A DNA stretch of 64,000 bases from Lepturacanthus savala (GCA_030544235.1 CM060478.1:20751727-20815726), one strand, 5' to 3'. Counted from the first letter of the stretch, positions 1 through 16,679 are shown. Program-made: numbers and translations. The notes: generated by a model not told the origin, from the letters alone.

Positions 1-217
1 GGTGAATGACCACAACAAAGTAGATAGAGATATGAACAAAGAATCAAAAAACAAAACACAAATATACCTCACCATCAACCTAACTCACTCTAACCCGGTG
101 CATACATGAATTTTGACTATGCTTGGAGGAAGGAAGCCACAAGGAAGACAACTTGCCCCTGACATCCCCCATTAATTCAGAAAAAAAAGAACAAATTCTA
201 TACCACCATTAACAATA

Positions 218-734
218 CAGCTTTGGAAAAAAAAAAAAATAAAAGACCACTGCAAAATAATCATTTTTTTTATTTTACTACTCATAGGTATGTTTTGTTT
301 GAGTATATAAACTACTGACAACATTTCCCCCATATTCCAAATAAAAAATATTATCATTTAGAGCATGTAGTTGCAGAAAATAGCAAAAGGTCAAGATAAT
401 AAAAAAAGACCTCAAACAATCCAAAGAAACAACATCAAATTCATTTTAAAACAACATAATACTAATGTTTACACTTTTAGAGTTCAGAAATCAATATTTG
501 GTGCAATAATCCTTATTTTTAATCACAGCTTTCATGCATCTTGGCATGCTCTCCACAAGTCTTTGTGGCCATTGTTCTTGGGTGACTTTATTCCACTCCT
601 GGTACCTCTTTAAGCAGAATGAGGTGTGCATGTGTTGGAATTCAACAGACAATGGACGAGAATGTCTGGAATATATGTAGAGATGCTGATTTCAGAAATA
701 AAAGCAGTAGTCTCTTATTTTTTTTCCGGAGCAG
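218..734 (-). mobile_element. Tc1-like non-autonomous miniature element, copy A
   Basis: A 517-bp DNA transposon bounded by TA dinucleotides (216-217 and 735-736), the Tc1/mariner target. Its ends are imperfect inverted repeats: CAGCTTTGGAAAAA on the left, and the complement of CTGCTCCGGAAAAA on the right. The subterminal sequence reading 'agaccactgca' at the left recurs inverted near the right end as 'agtagtctctta'. The stretch around 525-600 is the reverse complement of the end of a Tc1 transposase gene (codons for a VESMPR-K-V-type C-terminus, then a stop). It is followed leftward by the 3' untranslated part with 'gcaaataaatgctctaaatg'-like sequence, here degenerate. The body of the transposase is missing, so the copy cannot move by itself. 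The same structure is present at 19660-21563 and 53220-53697. Family assignment rests on recognising the teleost Tc1 consensus. Confidence 0.88.
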
Positions 735-7012
<6,278 letters not shown>

Positions 7013-7070
7013 CAACATTTCATGCATAAAATGGAGAAATTAATTGCTCTATTTTCTGCATGAAATGTTG
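7013..7070. repeat. 58-bp near-perfect hairpin
   Basis: The left arm 7013-7036 and the right arm 7047-7070 are reverse complements at 22 of 24 positions, separated by a 10-base AT loop (AAATTAATTG). The arms begin CAACATTTCATGCA and end with its complement TGCATGAAATGTTG. The arms are short for a typical full MITE, and no target duplication was identified. It could be a degenerate miniature element or a transcribed hairpin; sequence alone does not decide. Confidence 0.8.
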
Positions 7071-7814
7071 CATCTATACCTGCTGGTATATTGCACCATA
7101 ACTCATCTCACTATATTAAAGGAAAACTCCACAGTCTTTCGTCTCACCTTCAATAGAAGTAGTAACAATAACAGGCAATAGAGCAGCAAACTGGGTTTTT
7201 TGACTCTCAGTGGGTCCAGTAGTATAAACAGCCCATTCTCAATATGCAATATATTGCTAAGAGTAGCTCTAAGCTATTGAGACTCTGTTGAGCTACAGTA
7301 CTAACAGATACACTGTGTGTTGGTATAGTGTACTCATTTTTAGGTGTTTTTATTGTAGACATGGTTTGCACAATGAAAAACTTCATTCTTCAGCTGAATT
7401 CCCTTTCCCCTCTTGGCCTCTTTCTCTTCCTTCCCTCAGAGTGGTGAAAGGATGCTCTCCCTATTTGGACCAGACTATTCTGCTTGCTCTTATCAACATG
7501 TCTTATCAAAGCGCTTTTAAAATGGGTGACCTGAGAGTAAATGCTCCTTGCTCTGTCATTGCAGTGTTCAATTAGGACCTTTGGGCCCCAGATCCAGCCC
7601 CCCATTTTACCTTTCCCTTCAAGCTCTTCTCAAAACCTTGGCTGTGACCTTGTCTGTTAGCCATCTAGCATGCAGAACTGCTGTAGCAGAGGCAACGCAC
7701 ACAGGAATGTGCACACACTTCAAAATGTGTACATGATTAATCACAATTAACATGCAGTCATGGACAATAACATGTGAGCATCTGTGTTTGAACGTGAGTG
7801 TGTATTGAAACTAG
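7071..7814. other. Gene-free DNA between hairpin and hAT remnant
   Basis: No supported gene or recognised repeat. Frames of 60-95 codons cover parts of it on both strands. None has a domain, a signal peptide or plausible splice sites. Confidence 0.55.
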
Positions 7815-8596
7815 AGAGAGATGTACCGATCCAATACCCGGATCGGATATCGGATCCGATACTGACCAATCAACTGGATCGGATATGGGATGAAAGATGC
7901 CGATCCAGTGTTTCGATCCAGTCGTCTAGTTACTTTGATTCTATGTTTGCAAGGTGGTTACGTCATCATACAGAGCACGCACAGCAGTCATTTAAAACAT
8001 TTTAAACTTAATAAGATAACGCTGTGTGCCATATCTACAACGTGAAAATTGCGAGGGGAGGTAATAACATTGCTAAATAAACACCACAAACAACAACCAG
8101 CTCTGACGTGTCCCAGGTTCTAAACAACCTGCTAACAAGCTGCTACTGAAGGATGTTTATCAAAGTGAGAAGTTCTGAGTAGAGGGATTCGTTGGTCTGA
8201 TAAATCAATGCTTCCTCTTCACAGTAGCAACTGTACACAAAAACTAAAGAAAGTCCGGTACAAAAAAGAAAAAAAAACAGGCAAAAAACACTTAAATATT
8301 CTTTTGTTCTTGTACCAGGATGCAACACATGTGTTTGGAGTTTATTGATATCACGGAGCAAATGCTTTTATTGCATATGTTAAAGCGCAAAATAAAACAT
8401 TCTGGACTGTATGTAGCAGACTTTTTTTTTCCTTTTGCCGGACTTTTTTTTTTCCTGGTCCTAATACTCCTTCAGTCAGCCGGATGTAGCGTGTATGTTT
8501 AGAGCCCATTGATATCAAAGAGAAAATGCATTTAAGGCAAATAATGAAGCGGAAGCGACAGAGAAGCCTTTGTGTGACTGTAGACCACCATGGCTG

Positions 8597-8644
8597 AACT
8601 GACCAATCACAGCCCTGGAAGAGCTTAACTGACCAATCACAGCC
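8597..8644. promoter_or_regulatory. Duplicated CCAAT-type motif inside hAT remnant
   Basis: The block CTGACCAATCACAGCCC occurs twice about 33 bases apart (near 8597 and 8628). Each copy contains a consensus CCAAT box (GACCAATCA) of the kind bound by NF-Y. It lies in a locally GC-richer, CpG-containing part of the hAT remnant, followed by CGTCGATGTGGTGCGCGTCG. It may be the fossil promoter of the transposase gene, but no TATA box or initiator could be assigned with confidence. Confidence 0.35.
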
Positions 8645-9001
8645 CCTGTTCTTCACGTCGATGTGGTGCGCGTCGCGTTGAAGCGTACAGCAGCACAGTG
8701 CATCAATGCAAGGATCTGCCAGTTAAGCACATCTTTAAGTTTATTAAAGCGTTCATATCGCTTTAATAAATACACTCTGTTTCTCTATCAAAATTTTCTT
8801 ATTTTTAACAACGATTAAAGAGCAACAGCAGATAGTAAACTTATGACTTTGATATGAATTGTTGGCACTGTTCCAAAAAGTCGTTGTTGTCAAATTATTC
8901 ATCCCCATATAAAAAAAGAAGCAAAATCATATTTCACCTCTTTCGTAGACATGGAAAATAAAATTTGCTGGATCTTTACATATGGTTTTAGCTAAAAAGA
9001 T

Positions 9002-9058
9002 GGGGGGGGGGGGGTGGTTCAGTTCATTCATTCATTCAACAGTTCATTCATTCAACAG
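9002..9058. repeat. G13 run followed by CATT-rich short repeat
   Basis: A run of thirteen G interrupted only at its end, then a duplicated CAGTTCATTCATTCATTCAA-type unit (about 9018-9058) made of CATT steps and an AACAG spacer. This is simple sequence near the right end of the hAT remnant. Confidence 0.8.
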
Positions 9059-9246
9059 TAGTCGGATCGGATCGTTATCGGATATCAGCCTCAGTATGAT
9101 CATTGCTGCAAAAACCTCATTCTTTCTGCATTGGTTCAGAAAGAGTGAAGATACATAAGCCTGCAACTAACATCATGTTATCCACCTGTGTTTCTCCGAC
9201 TCAGTTTCAGCTAATTATTGTCAAATATATCTAGTTTCCGGCAAAT

Positions 9247-9538
9247 ATGTGTCTTAAACTCAATGGACAGAAATACTCTGTCTGTTTTCTCCAGTTTTGT
9301 TGGTAGAGAAGTGATATGCTGACTTACTACGAATTTCCTGTGAGTCTCCTTCACCCATCGCTCCAACAAAACCTCCTCTTCAGGTGCTCATGCAGCGATG
9401 TTGTGCTGCCATGCAATGTGAGACCAGCTATGCACATTTTGCACCTAACGCTGGTCTTTGAAGGTGTTAATGTAAAGTATTGCCATACTTTTGACAACTT
9501 GGAACATACATTTTTCTCTCTTCTGTGACCCGCCATTT
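9247..9538 (-). pseudogene. BED zinc-finger fragment of a hAT transposase, frameshifted
   Basis: The minus-strand frame starts at an ATG near 9536 and reads MAGHRREKNVCSKLSKVWQY, then FTLTP. It next gives a C-x2-C pair (CKMC) and the STTSLHEHLKRR tail expected of the BED finger, a DNA-binding module at the N-terminus of hAT/ZBED transposases. The aromatic W-x-Y-F and the STT-x-L-x-x-HL pattern fit the family well. The last zinc ligand, normally H after KRR or KRK, is lost because the frame slips there. The neighbouring frame continues the protein with VGAMGEGDSQEIRSKSAYHF before a stop near 9247. The downstream catalytic region is missing. This is a dead transposase exon, not a host ZBED gene, although similarity alone cannot exclude a fragment from a domesticated copy. 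Confidence 0.68.
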
Positions 9539-9748
9539 TGTCAAATGCTTCTTCCAGGTGAGGTACACAAGGTGGCATTGGTTCACTTCTACTCCTTCTT
9601 CTTTAATGTGGATTAGCATTCAGTTTAATGGTGCTTTTCTGCCCCCACAATAGGGCGTAGCATCTGCACTTATGTGTATGATAACATAGACCCAACTAAT
9701 TGATTATTAAATCAGTTGCCAACTATTTTAATAATCGATTTTAATTGA

Positions 9749-10089
9749 GGGCAAGGTGGCGCAGGGGTTAGCGCTGTTGCCTCACAGCAAGAAGGTTGCA
9801 GGTTCAAGACCTCCTTGGGTCCTGGGTTTGCATCTTCTCCCCGTGTCTGCGTGGGTTTTCACCGGGTACTCCGGCTTCCTCCCACAGTCCTAAAACATGC
9901 TGAGGTTAATTGGAGACTCTAAATTGCCCGTAGGTGTGAGTGTGTGAGTGAATGGTGTGTGTGCCCCACGATTGGCTGGCGACCATCTGGGGTGTATCCC
10001 TGCCTCTCACCGTAACGTGCTGGGATAGGCTCCAGCAGACCCCTGTAACCCTAATGAGGATTAAGCGGGTATAGAAAATGACTAATTGA
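9749..10089 (+). mobile_element. tRNA-headed SINE-like repeat, copy 1
   Basis: The 5' head looks like a Pol III promoter. Box A is TGGCGCAGGGG (about 9757) and box B is GGTTCAAGACC (about 9801), spaced as in tRNA genes. The body contains the segment TGCGTGGGTTTTCACCGGG and CCTCCCACAGTCC known from a very abundant teleost dispersed repeat, then ATTGGAGACTCTAAATTGCC. The tail is a TATAGAAAATGACT-type end followed by TGATTAAT steps. TTAATTGA occurs on the left (9741-9748) and right (10090-10097) and is a possible target duplication. It sits inside the 5' end of the minus-strand hAT remnant and is therefore younger than it. I do not assign a database family name. Confidence 0.8.
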
Positions 10090-10125
10090 TTAATTGATTG
10101 ATTAATTGATTAGTTGTTGCAGTCC

Positions 10126-13100
10126 TAAAGGTACAACAGAGTAGTAGCAGTAGTAAATTTAGTCATGATCATTTTGACTGCAATTATGATTGCATTGAAA
10201 AACTTGAATTTCAAAAGAGTGTTATTTTTGTAGGGATCTATACCAAACAATTATGTTTCAAACAGGCCAGGATATCTCTGCAGCATATCATTTTAAATGA
10301 TATTTTAACACATATTTAAATATTTTAACACATAATACATGAGCTTCAGACTCTATGAAACATGCTCATCAGAAATGTTCATCTGCTTAGACACCACTCT
10401 CACTATTAGGATTGTGTATGGACGATGTATTTTTTTGTATTAGCAGGTGATATTAGTCAGAATCAATCAATGAAATGTCAATGCTCGTTTAAATTGATAA
10501 CACGCTGCCACTTGGGATGAAACACCACCCAAGGACAGCTATTATTAGATGTTTATAATCGTGTGCCGCTTGTTCATCTGCAGTGGCTCCTTCATCATAA
10601 TCAAAGTGACACCAACACTGCATACATCAACAAAGGAAATAAAGGGACATTTAAGCCTTTGTCCCCTACCAAAACAATGTTACTTTACAACACTGTCTTC
10701 AGAATATGTACCATACATAAAATGGAAATAGATAGATTGCTGATATGCCAGACTCTGTGAGAACAGCAGGAAGAGGTTGGATACTTTTAATGTTATGATT
10801 TCTAAAGGTACAGGTTGGGAAGAGACATCTGTTGAAAAAGGTTAAAGAAGAACCATGGCAGACCACACTGATGACAGTAGGTTTTTACGCTACTTTACAG
10901 TGTTGTGTCTGCATGCCAGATTTCTACATTTTTAATTACCTCACAGGGTTATATATAATGTAATTAAATTGAAAGATTGAGTATGAGGTTAAAGTGCCAA
11001 TTTTCAGCTTTAATCTCTAAGCATCTGGTTGGTTTCAGGCATGCACTGTTTTTGAGTACTATTCACTGTGCCCCTCAACTATGACTCTACTGTACAAAGA
11101 GTCCAGAAATAATCTAAAGGTTGTAAAAGTGCTAAAGTGTAAAGTTAAAATTTAAAGTCATCTATGTTTGATGCCTTAACAAGGTTGTTCTCGATAGGAT
11201 TCATACATCATACCTGCTAGCAGACTTAGCAATTGGGTAAAAAGAACATCATGTCATCAGGATGACCCATAGCTTCACCTTACTAGCAGCCAGATTAGTC
11301 TTGCAGGAAAAATGTCTTTCCTCTTGCCAAGTTGGGACATTCCTTAGGTACATATTATGCCTTCAACTGGTCTGGAAACAATACTGACTACTTCTAAAGT
11401 TATAGTAGTAGAGGGTCTGACCTTTAGTAGCACTATGGAGAACAAATGGATTTGCAAAACCTTGTATTAGAATGAATGTATTCAACACGTGTTGGACCTA
11501 AAGGATATCTTTAAGTGGGAATTATGTATAATGACATGTAAATATACTGCGCTGGAGATTCACCTGCTGTACACAAAATGTATTCTAAATTGATACAAGT
11601 GTCAGACAGAAATCAGCCTTCCTGAGTGCAATCATCTGGCTGATCTCTGTAATCATCTGAAAATGTTTTAGATAATTGAAGCAGAAAGACCTTGAAGGAA
11701 AATAGCAATAAAACATTTCATAACCTGATCATAGGGGCGCTTATCTCAGGATATGACATTATGTGTAAAACCATGAAGGCATTCACTCTTCTTTCCTTTG
11801 TCCTTCAGCAATTGTCAACTGACAATTAATAGTGGACAAGGATCAAGTAGGTAATTTTCTGCCTTATTGCTGCCCTGTGAAAGAGAATGATACATCCCAA
11901 AGAAGAGTTTATTTTCTTTTTTAAAAACAGACCAATGGGATTCTCAGTTGACTGCCTGCAAAGTGGCTATTGTACTGGGTAACAAAGTAATCCATATCTT
12001 AAGAACACAAGGTTTCAATTGTTAATGTTTTAGGTCATGAATAGATTTACTGTCAACTCCACTGTTCCATTAGTGAGAAAGGACACAAACTCATTAAATT
12101 AAAACTGCTGTGGGACTGTTCAAACATCATGCAAAATACCATACCTAATAAACTTCTTTTCATTTAGAAAATGTTTGAATGGGGATGGAAGGCAAAACAA
12201 AATATAATTTCATATCACTCATATGAATATAGACAAGTTTTGAACTTCAGAATGGCTACGGCTTACTCCTCTACAAGTAGTGCAAACATGGTGATTCTAG
12301 GGAAAAAAAAAGGATTACCCCTTTAGTTCTGAGGGACCAAAAACAAAGCTTTCAATTAAAAAAAAAATGTTGGCCAGACCACAATGTAGAGATGAGCCAA
12401 TGGGGGGTTCAGTGTATATCATAGCTCTTTTATGCAGCATAGTGAATGTTATCAGAGCTGCAAATGTAAATGGTTCACAGGTGAGAGCCGAATAGCTGAG
12501 TTAGATATTACTAAATCCTTACAAATGCGCTTTATGGTACGGTTTCAGTTAAACCATTATGTATGAATGATTATAGTCATTGATCTCTATGGGGTGTCCT
12601 AAATATAAAATGAGCATTTGGGAAAGATTAATCAGAAAACACAATTACACCATAATAAATATTGGAACAAGACAACAGAAACAACAGCAATGCCAGCCAT
12701 TCTTAATTGTAGCCTTTGTCGTTTCCCTATAGAAATTATCTTCTCACAAAATCAGCTGTTCTATCTATATATCCTAGCAAAGAACTGCAGTTGTTGGCTG
12801 TCTTTACTGTACATCTGCACAGTGATTTGACTGCTGCCAATTTTGTATCTTAGGCAACAGTTTAATGAATCACTTTACATAAATGCTCCAGCTGCAAGAG
12901 AGGCACAATGGAGAAAGCCACAGACTGGATTAACACTTTTCTCTTCCCTCGCAACCAGTCCAAGTTGTTAAACAGTCCCCTGAGACCTGGGAAGGATTCA
13001 GCCCATTGCAGGATGCCCGATTTATGCTCCTTCAATTTGCGCATTTGGTTATTTTCTTTTTTTATTTAAAATTCATAGTCATTGATTTCACATGAAGGTT

Positions 13101-13427
13101 GGTTTTTGAGTCATAATTGCCTTCTGTTTCCTTTTTTTTCAAACCCCTTCTTGATTTCGTCTTTGTGTTTGAAGTGATTAAACATGACAATGGTAGGTCA
13201 AAGCAATTTCTCTTCAAACATGATCCAAGACTGAATATAGTTGGAAATTGACTCACAGCATGCATTGAGAGTTTGAGGTGGGCTTTCATAAAGTCTTTGA
13301 TCAGTGTCGTGGGACTATCACACGGCCGTTCAAGGATACAGAGGAAAGATGAGATTGTCCCGTAGGCTTCTTGCTTGAACTACTACTACTATGGAGCCTT
13401 TTATGGTTTTACTTCACTATTCTAACG
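10126..13427. other. Gene-free DNA
   Basis: No supported exon, RNA gene or recognised element in 3.3 kb. The sequence is AT-rich with A runs at 12302-12310 and 12358-12367. Open frames are at most about 75 codons and carry no recognised domain. Confidence 0.55.
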
Positions 13428-13640
13428 TTGAACAAATAACTCCCACACAGTCTTCTTTACTAGCCAAAGATTTATTAGTAAAAACATTTCAGGACATGGA
13501 CCTTGGTTACATGGGTTAATCAACGTATTTAAGATGGTTTGACATATTGTCTTATAAGGTAATCTGATGAAGGCTTGTGTGCTTAACCATTGTTCCAAAT
13601 AAATCTTTTCTAATTGCTAATGAGGAGGGGACATACTCGA
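13428..13640. repeat. Possible inverted repeat fragment with AATAAATCTTT motifs
   Basis: The left part, read in reverse, contains AATAAATCTTTGGCTAGTAA followed by AGAAGACTGTGTGGGAGTT. The right part, read forward, contains CTGATGAAGGCTTGTGTGC followed by AAATAAATCTTTTCTAATTG. The 'gatgaaggc...aataaatctt' arrangement resembles 3' regions of a fish non-LTR or foldback repeat. The two arms are only loosely complementary, so this is a tentative call. Confidence 0.35.
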
Positions 13641-14590
13641 GTGCTTCACCTGGTTTACTGTCTCTGCTCCTCTCCTTTCAGCCCCGCCCTCTGTGAAACA
13701 CTAAGCAGAGAGGATAGGCTAATCTCAGTGTCCACACTCATGGACTCACTGACTTTGGGACAGACTCCCGCTAAGTCTGTGAGGCTTTAGGGCTGTACCA
13801 CTGTCAGATCATCAAGTGCATGAGGGATCTCTCACAGACTTTTAAAGACCTTTATGCTAACTTTCTGAAACTCTACTTTTCTGCAGACTTTGCATGTTGT
13901 GATGGTACTTACAGGGCTAACCACAGTTACCAGGATAAATATGAAAGCATGATTCTATAATAATAATTATAATCTATCTATAAAGCAAGGGAGTGTCTGT
14001 GTGTCTTTCAGATATAGCTTACGCATTGTGCGATGGTATGCATCCTTTTTGTGGGATTTTTTTGATAGATATTCCAAACATCAATATCATTGAAAGTCAA
14101 AATCCCATAGACTTGCTTATCACAGCGCTATCCTGCAGCAGCACTTTAGTTACAGCTCCATATCACGGCTCCTCCTCACGTTGCTTCCCAGCGCTTTCAT
14201 TACAGTTCAAAGCTCCAGTTTCTTGTTTTGTGTCCTGTGTCTCGCTGTGTGTAGCTGTTTGTCTTGATGGCATCATGAGGATTCTCAAAAATCTTTACAT
14301 TAGACCTGATTCAACAACATTACTATTTTTTTGCCTTGATCATGAAGAAAGTTTAAAAAAACAAATAAATGAATAAACAATAATAATAAAATTAGAAGTC
14401 CCAAACCAACAACCATATATAACATGTTTTGGTGTTGTCAAGGTAACACATGTGTTATCCCACTTCTATCTATACCATTTCCAGCTGTTGCAGCCTCTCA
14501 CACTCAGGCCCTGACCAGCTGACGTCAATTAAGACAGCAAGCAGAGACCTGCCAGTGCACATAAATGAGGTGAACATCATAAATAAACAT
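13641..14590. other. Gene-free DNA upstream of TG duplication
   Basis: No supported gene. A frame open across 13993-14376 has no recognisable domain. The segment from about 13965 (TCTATCTATAAAGCAAGGGA, then TGTCTGTGTGTC) is faintly reminiscent of ends of some fish Helitron-like repeats, but too weakly to call. Confidence 0.5.
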
Positions 14591-14638
14591 GGTCTCTGGT
14601 GTGTTTTGCTGTAATTTTTTCACAAGCATGCGAGCCTG

Positions 14639-14679
<41 letters not shown>

Positions 14680-14760
14680 CTTCTCCGACACATCTGATGA
14701 TCTACAGGTGTCTCTGGTGTGTTTTGCTGTAATTTTTTCACAAGCACAGGCGCGAGCCTG

Positions 14761-14839
<79 letters not shown>

Positions 14840-14887
14840 TGTTTGTGTGTGTGTGCTCTTCTCCGACACATGTGATGATCTACAGGT
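14591..14887. repeat. Tandem duplication, each unit carrying its own (TG)n
   Basis: Unit 1 (14591-14707) and unit 2 (14708-14887) share the same start (TCTCTGGTGTGTTTTGCTGT, then AATTTTTTCACAAGCA), the same CGAGCCTGC before the TG run, and the same end (GCTCTTCTCCGACACAT, then GATGATCTACAG). They differ by a few substitutions, a CAGGCG insertion, and the length of the TG run (14640-14677 against 14762-14855, the latter interrupted by TATG and TTTG near its end). Apart from the microsatellite the units are nearly identical, which points to a recent duplication. Poly-Cys-Val or His-Thr frames here are artefacts. Confidence 0.95.
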
Positions 14888-15082
14888 GTGCAACACGTCT
14901 AACTCCCTACTGTTCTGAAATCCCAGTTTTGGGCTCATACCGGTGCGGTGCCAGGGTAGTTACCCCTGACAGGAATGGTGCCACGGGAGCCCACATAGAC
15001 TCAAGGAGGAGTCGGAGCTATGATTTAATTTTCTTTTCATGGTTTCATTGTTGGTATAGATTTATTGTATAGACTTGTCAAC

Positions 15083-15388
15083 AGGGGCGACACGGTGGCG
15101 CTGGGTCTGGGACCTTTCTGTGTGGAGTTTGCATGTTCTCCCTGTGTCTGCGTGGGTTTTCACCGGGTACTCCGGCTTCCTCCCACAGTCCAAAAACATG
15201 CTGAGGTTAATTGGAGACTCTAAATTGCCCGTAGGTGTGAGTGTGTGAGTGAATGGTGTGTGTGCCCCACGATTGGCTGGTGACCATCTGGGGTGTATCC
15301 CTGCCTCTCGCCGTAATGCACTGGGATAGGCTCCAGCAGACCCCTGCGACCCTAATGAGGATTAAGCAGGTATAGAAAATGACTGACT
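15083..15388 (+). mobile_element. SINE-like repeat, copy 2, with perfect 11-bp target duplication
   Basis: Flanked on both sides by the identical 11-mer GACTTGTCAAC (15072-15082 and 15389-15399), the mark of target-primed retrotransposition. The body is very similar to copy 1 (9749-10089): TGCGTGGGTTTTCACCGGG, CCTCCCACAGTCC, ATTGGAGACTCTAAATTGCC, CACGATTGGCTGG and GGGATAGGCTCCAGCAGACC. It ends in GACTGACT steps. The tRNA-like head is shortened: after GGTGGCGC it jumps to TGGGTCTGGGACC, losing the rest of the head including box B. This copy therefore lacks a complete internal promoter. The deletion either happened after insertion or came with the source RNA. Confidence 0.92.
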
Positions 15389-15399
15389 GACTTGTCAAC

Positions 15400-16602
15400 G
15401 ATGTTTTGCAAGTATACATAACACATTTATCAAAATAAATGCTTTTATTCCTCTGTAGCCTATGTATTGTTGAAGTTCATATTATTTTGTATCACATAGG
15501 CTGGATAATTACATACATTTTGAAATCAAGATGCTCCAACATCTTTAACACATTGACTTGAAATATAAATGGCAATAGTAAACTAAATGCAGAACTGTAC
15601 ACCCATTCAATATGATATATAAACTGAAGTAGGTGTTATTAGACTGATCTGATATACATATAAAATAAAACAACATGATAGACCTTCGTTTTCTCATTAA
15701 TCAGGGGGACACACTTTGTCAGTGTGGACATACAGTCTGACATAATATGTATCCCCCTGTAGGCAGCTTTATGGATTTGTGTCACGATGAGCATCTTGAC
15801 CACTGAAACTCCAGATCTTCACATTGTGTGAAAGTTTTGTGGTAGCATAACTTTACCTGTTTGCGAGCAGCCAATTGGCTTCAAACCAAAACACAGCAAT
15901 ATTGACTATTTCTGTATACTGACAGTTATGTTTCTCCCAACAAGTCTCCACTTATCCCAATGGAGTCCTGGCTGTCTAGTTTGAGTTCTAAACTTCAGAC
16001 CATCAGAGCACTGTTGCCTCCAGCTGGAGTCCCTGCTCTCCTCCCAACTGCCAGAGCTCAAACATTGATCCTCTGGGACCCAAGAGTGCGGCAAATCCTT
16101 TCACCTGGGCTGCCATTGTTAAGAAAAGTAGAAGGTTCTCTCTACCCTGCTGTTTTTTTTTTCATTTGTTAGTGACTATGACCCTCTCCCACTGGTCAAT
16201 GCTTTTACACTGCTCATAGAGCCTAGGGGGCAAACCGGTGAGCTAATGCTAGCTGTTAACTTTTGGAGTGGGTTTCACAAGCCAGGGGCATAGACAGGTA
16301 CCTGCACACAGGCTTTAAAATTTATTGCACTTCAACAAGACAAGGAATCTGAATTAACTGTTGACAACTGTACCATGTTTTCAACAACAGGACAGCCTAT
16401 CAGTTCATTAAGTTCTACCTGTCATCATTTTTTGTGGAGAAGAATCCAGCTTTGGCTGCTTGGAGCTTACGCTAACAGCAGCTGTCCTGCTGTTATCATT
16501 AACGGTGTCAACAATGTTTTTGGCCACTTGTAATTGTACTGGTCATGCATGTTACAATATTATATATAATATGATATAAATATATATTATTTTTTAGACC
16601 GT
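15400..16602. other. Gene-free DNA
   Basis: No supported gene or recognised repeat. Short frames near 15906-16172 overlap on both strands and have no domain. Confidence 0.55.
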
Positions 16603-16628
16603 TAGTCACTTATACCTATAAGTGACTA
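16603..16628. repeat. Perfect 12-bp-arm inverted repeat
   Basis: TAGTCACTTATA (16603-16614) is separated by CC from its exact complement TATAAGTGACTA (16617-16628). A further ATAAGTGACTA follows directly (about 16634-16644). It lies beside an AT-rich run (16555-16595). No gene end nearby suggests a terminator role. Confidence 0.8.
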
Positions 16629-16679
16629 AGTCATAAGTGACTACCTATAAATACTTTTATATCAAGCACTTTTTATATC

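Larger units (their letters stand above)
7815..9090. mobile_element. hAT-like transposon remnant with GATCGG-rich ends
   Basis: The left end (from about 7815, AGAGATGTACCGATCC) and the right end (about 9062-9090, TCGGATCGGATCGTTATCGG) share the iterated GATCGGATATCGG motif. I know this motif from the termini of a widespread fish hAT family with ends of the type CAGAGATGyACCGAT. Between them lie non-coding sequence, two copies of a GACCAATCACAGCCC block, a G13 run and CATT-type repeats, but no transposase frame. The expected right terminus with the complement of the CACCGAT end is not seen. The right end is therefore truncated or diverged, and no 8-bp duplication could be matched. The boundaries are approximate. 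Confidence 0.5.
9130..10125 (-). mobile_element. Minus-strand hAT (ZBED-type) transposon remnant
   Basis: Read on the minus strand, this starts near 10125 with a degenerate hAT terminus (AGGACTGCAACAACTAATCA, compared with the usual CAGGGCTGCAAC). It continues with the AATCGATTATTAAAATAGTT motif (about 9712-9741) typical of the 5' end of ZBED-type fish hAT elements. It then reaches a BED zinc-finger coding segment (9247-9538). The two halves of the 5' region are separated by a SINE inserted at 9749-10089. The rest of the transposase (RNase-H-like DDE domain and dimerisation domain) is absent, and the left boundary between about 9090 and 9247 is uncertain. No 8-bp duplication could be matched. 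Confidence 0.55.

Noticed and set aside
13955..14420. Possible Helitron-like repeat (CTATCTATAAAGCAAGGGA, then TGTCTGTGTGTC)
   Set aside because: The resemblance is short and made of simple sequence. No 3' hairpin with CTRR end or Rep/Hel coding was found.
14520..14527. Consensus CRE TGACGTCA
   Set aside because: An 8-base palindrome is expected about once per 65 kb by chance, and no promoter is nearby.
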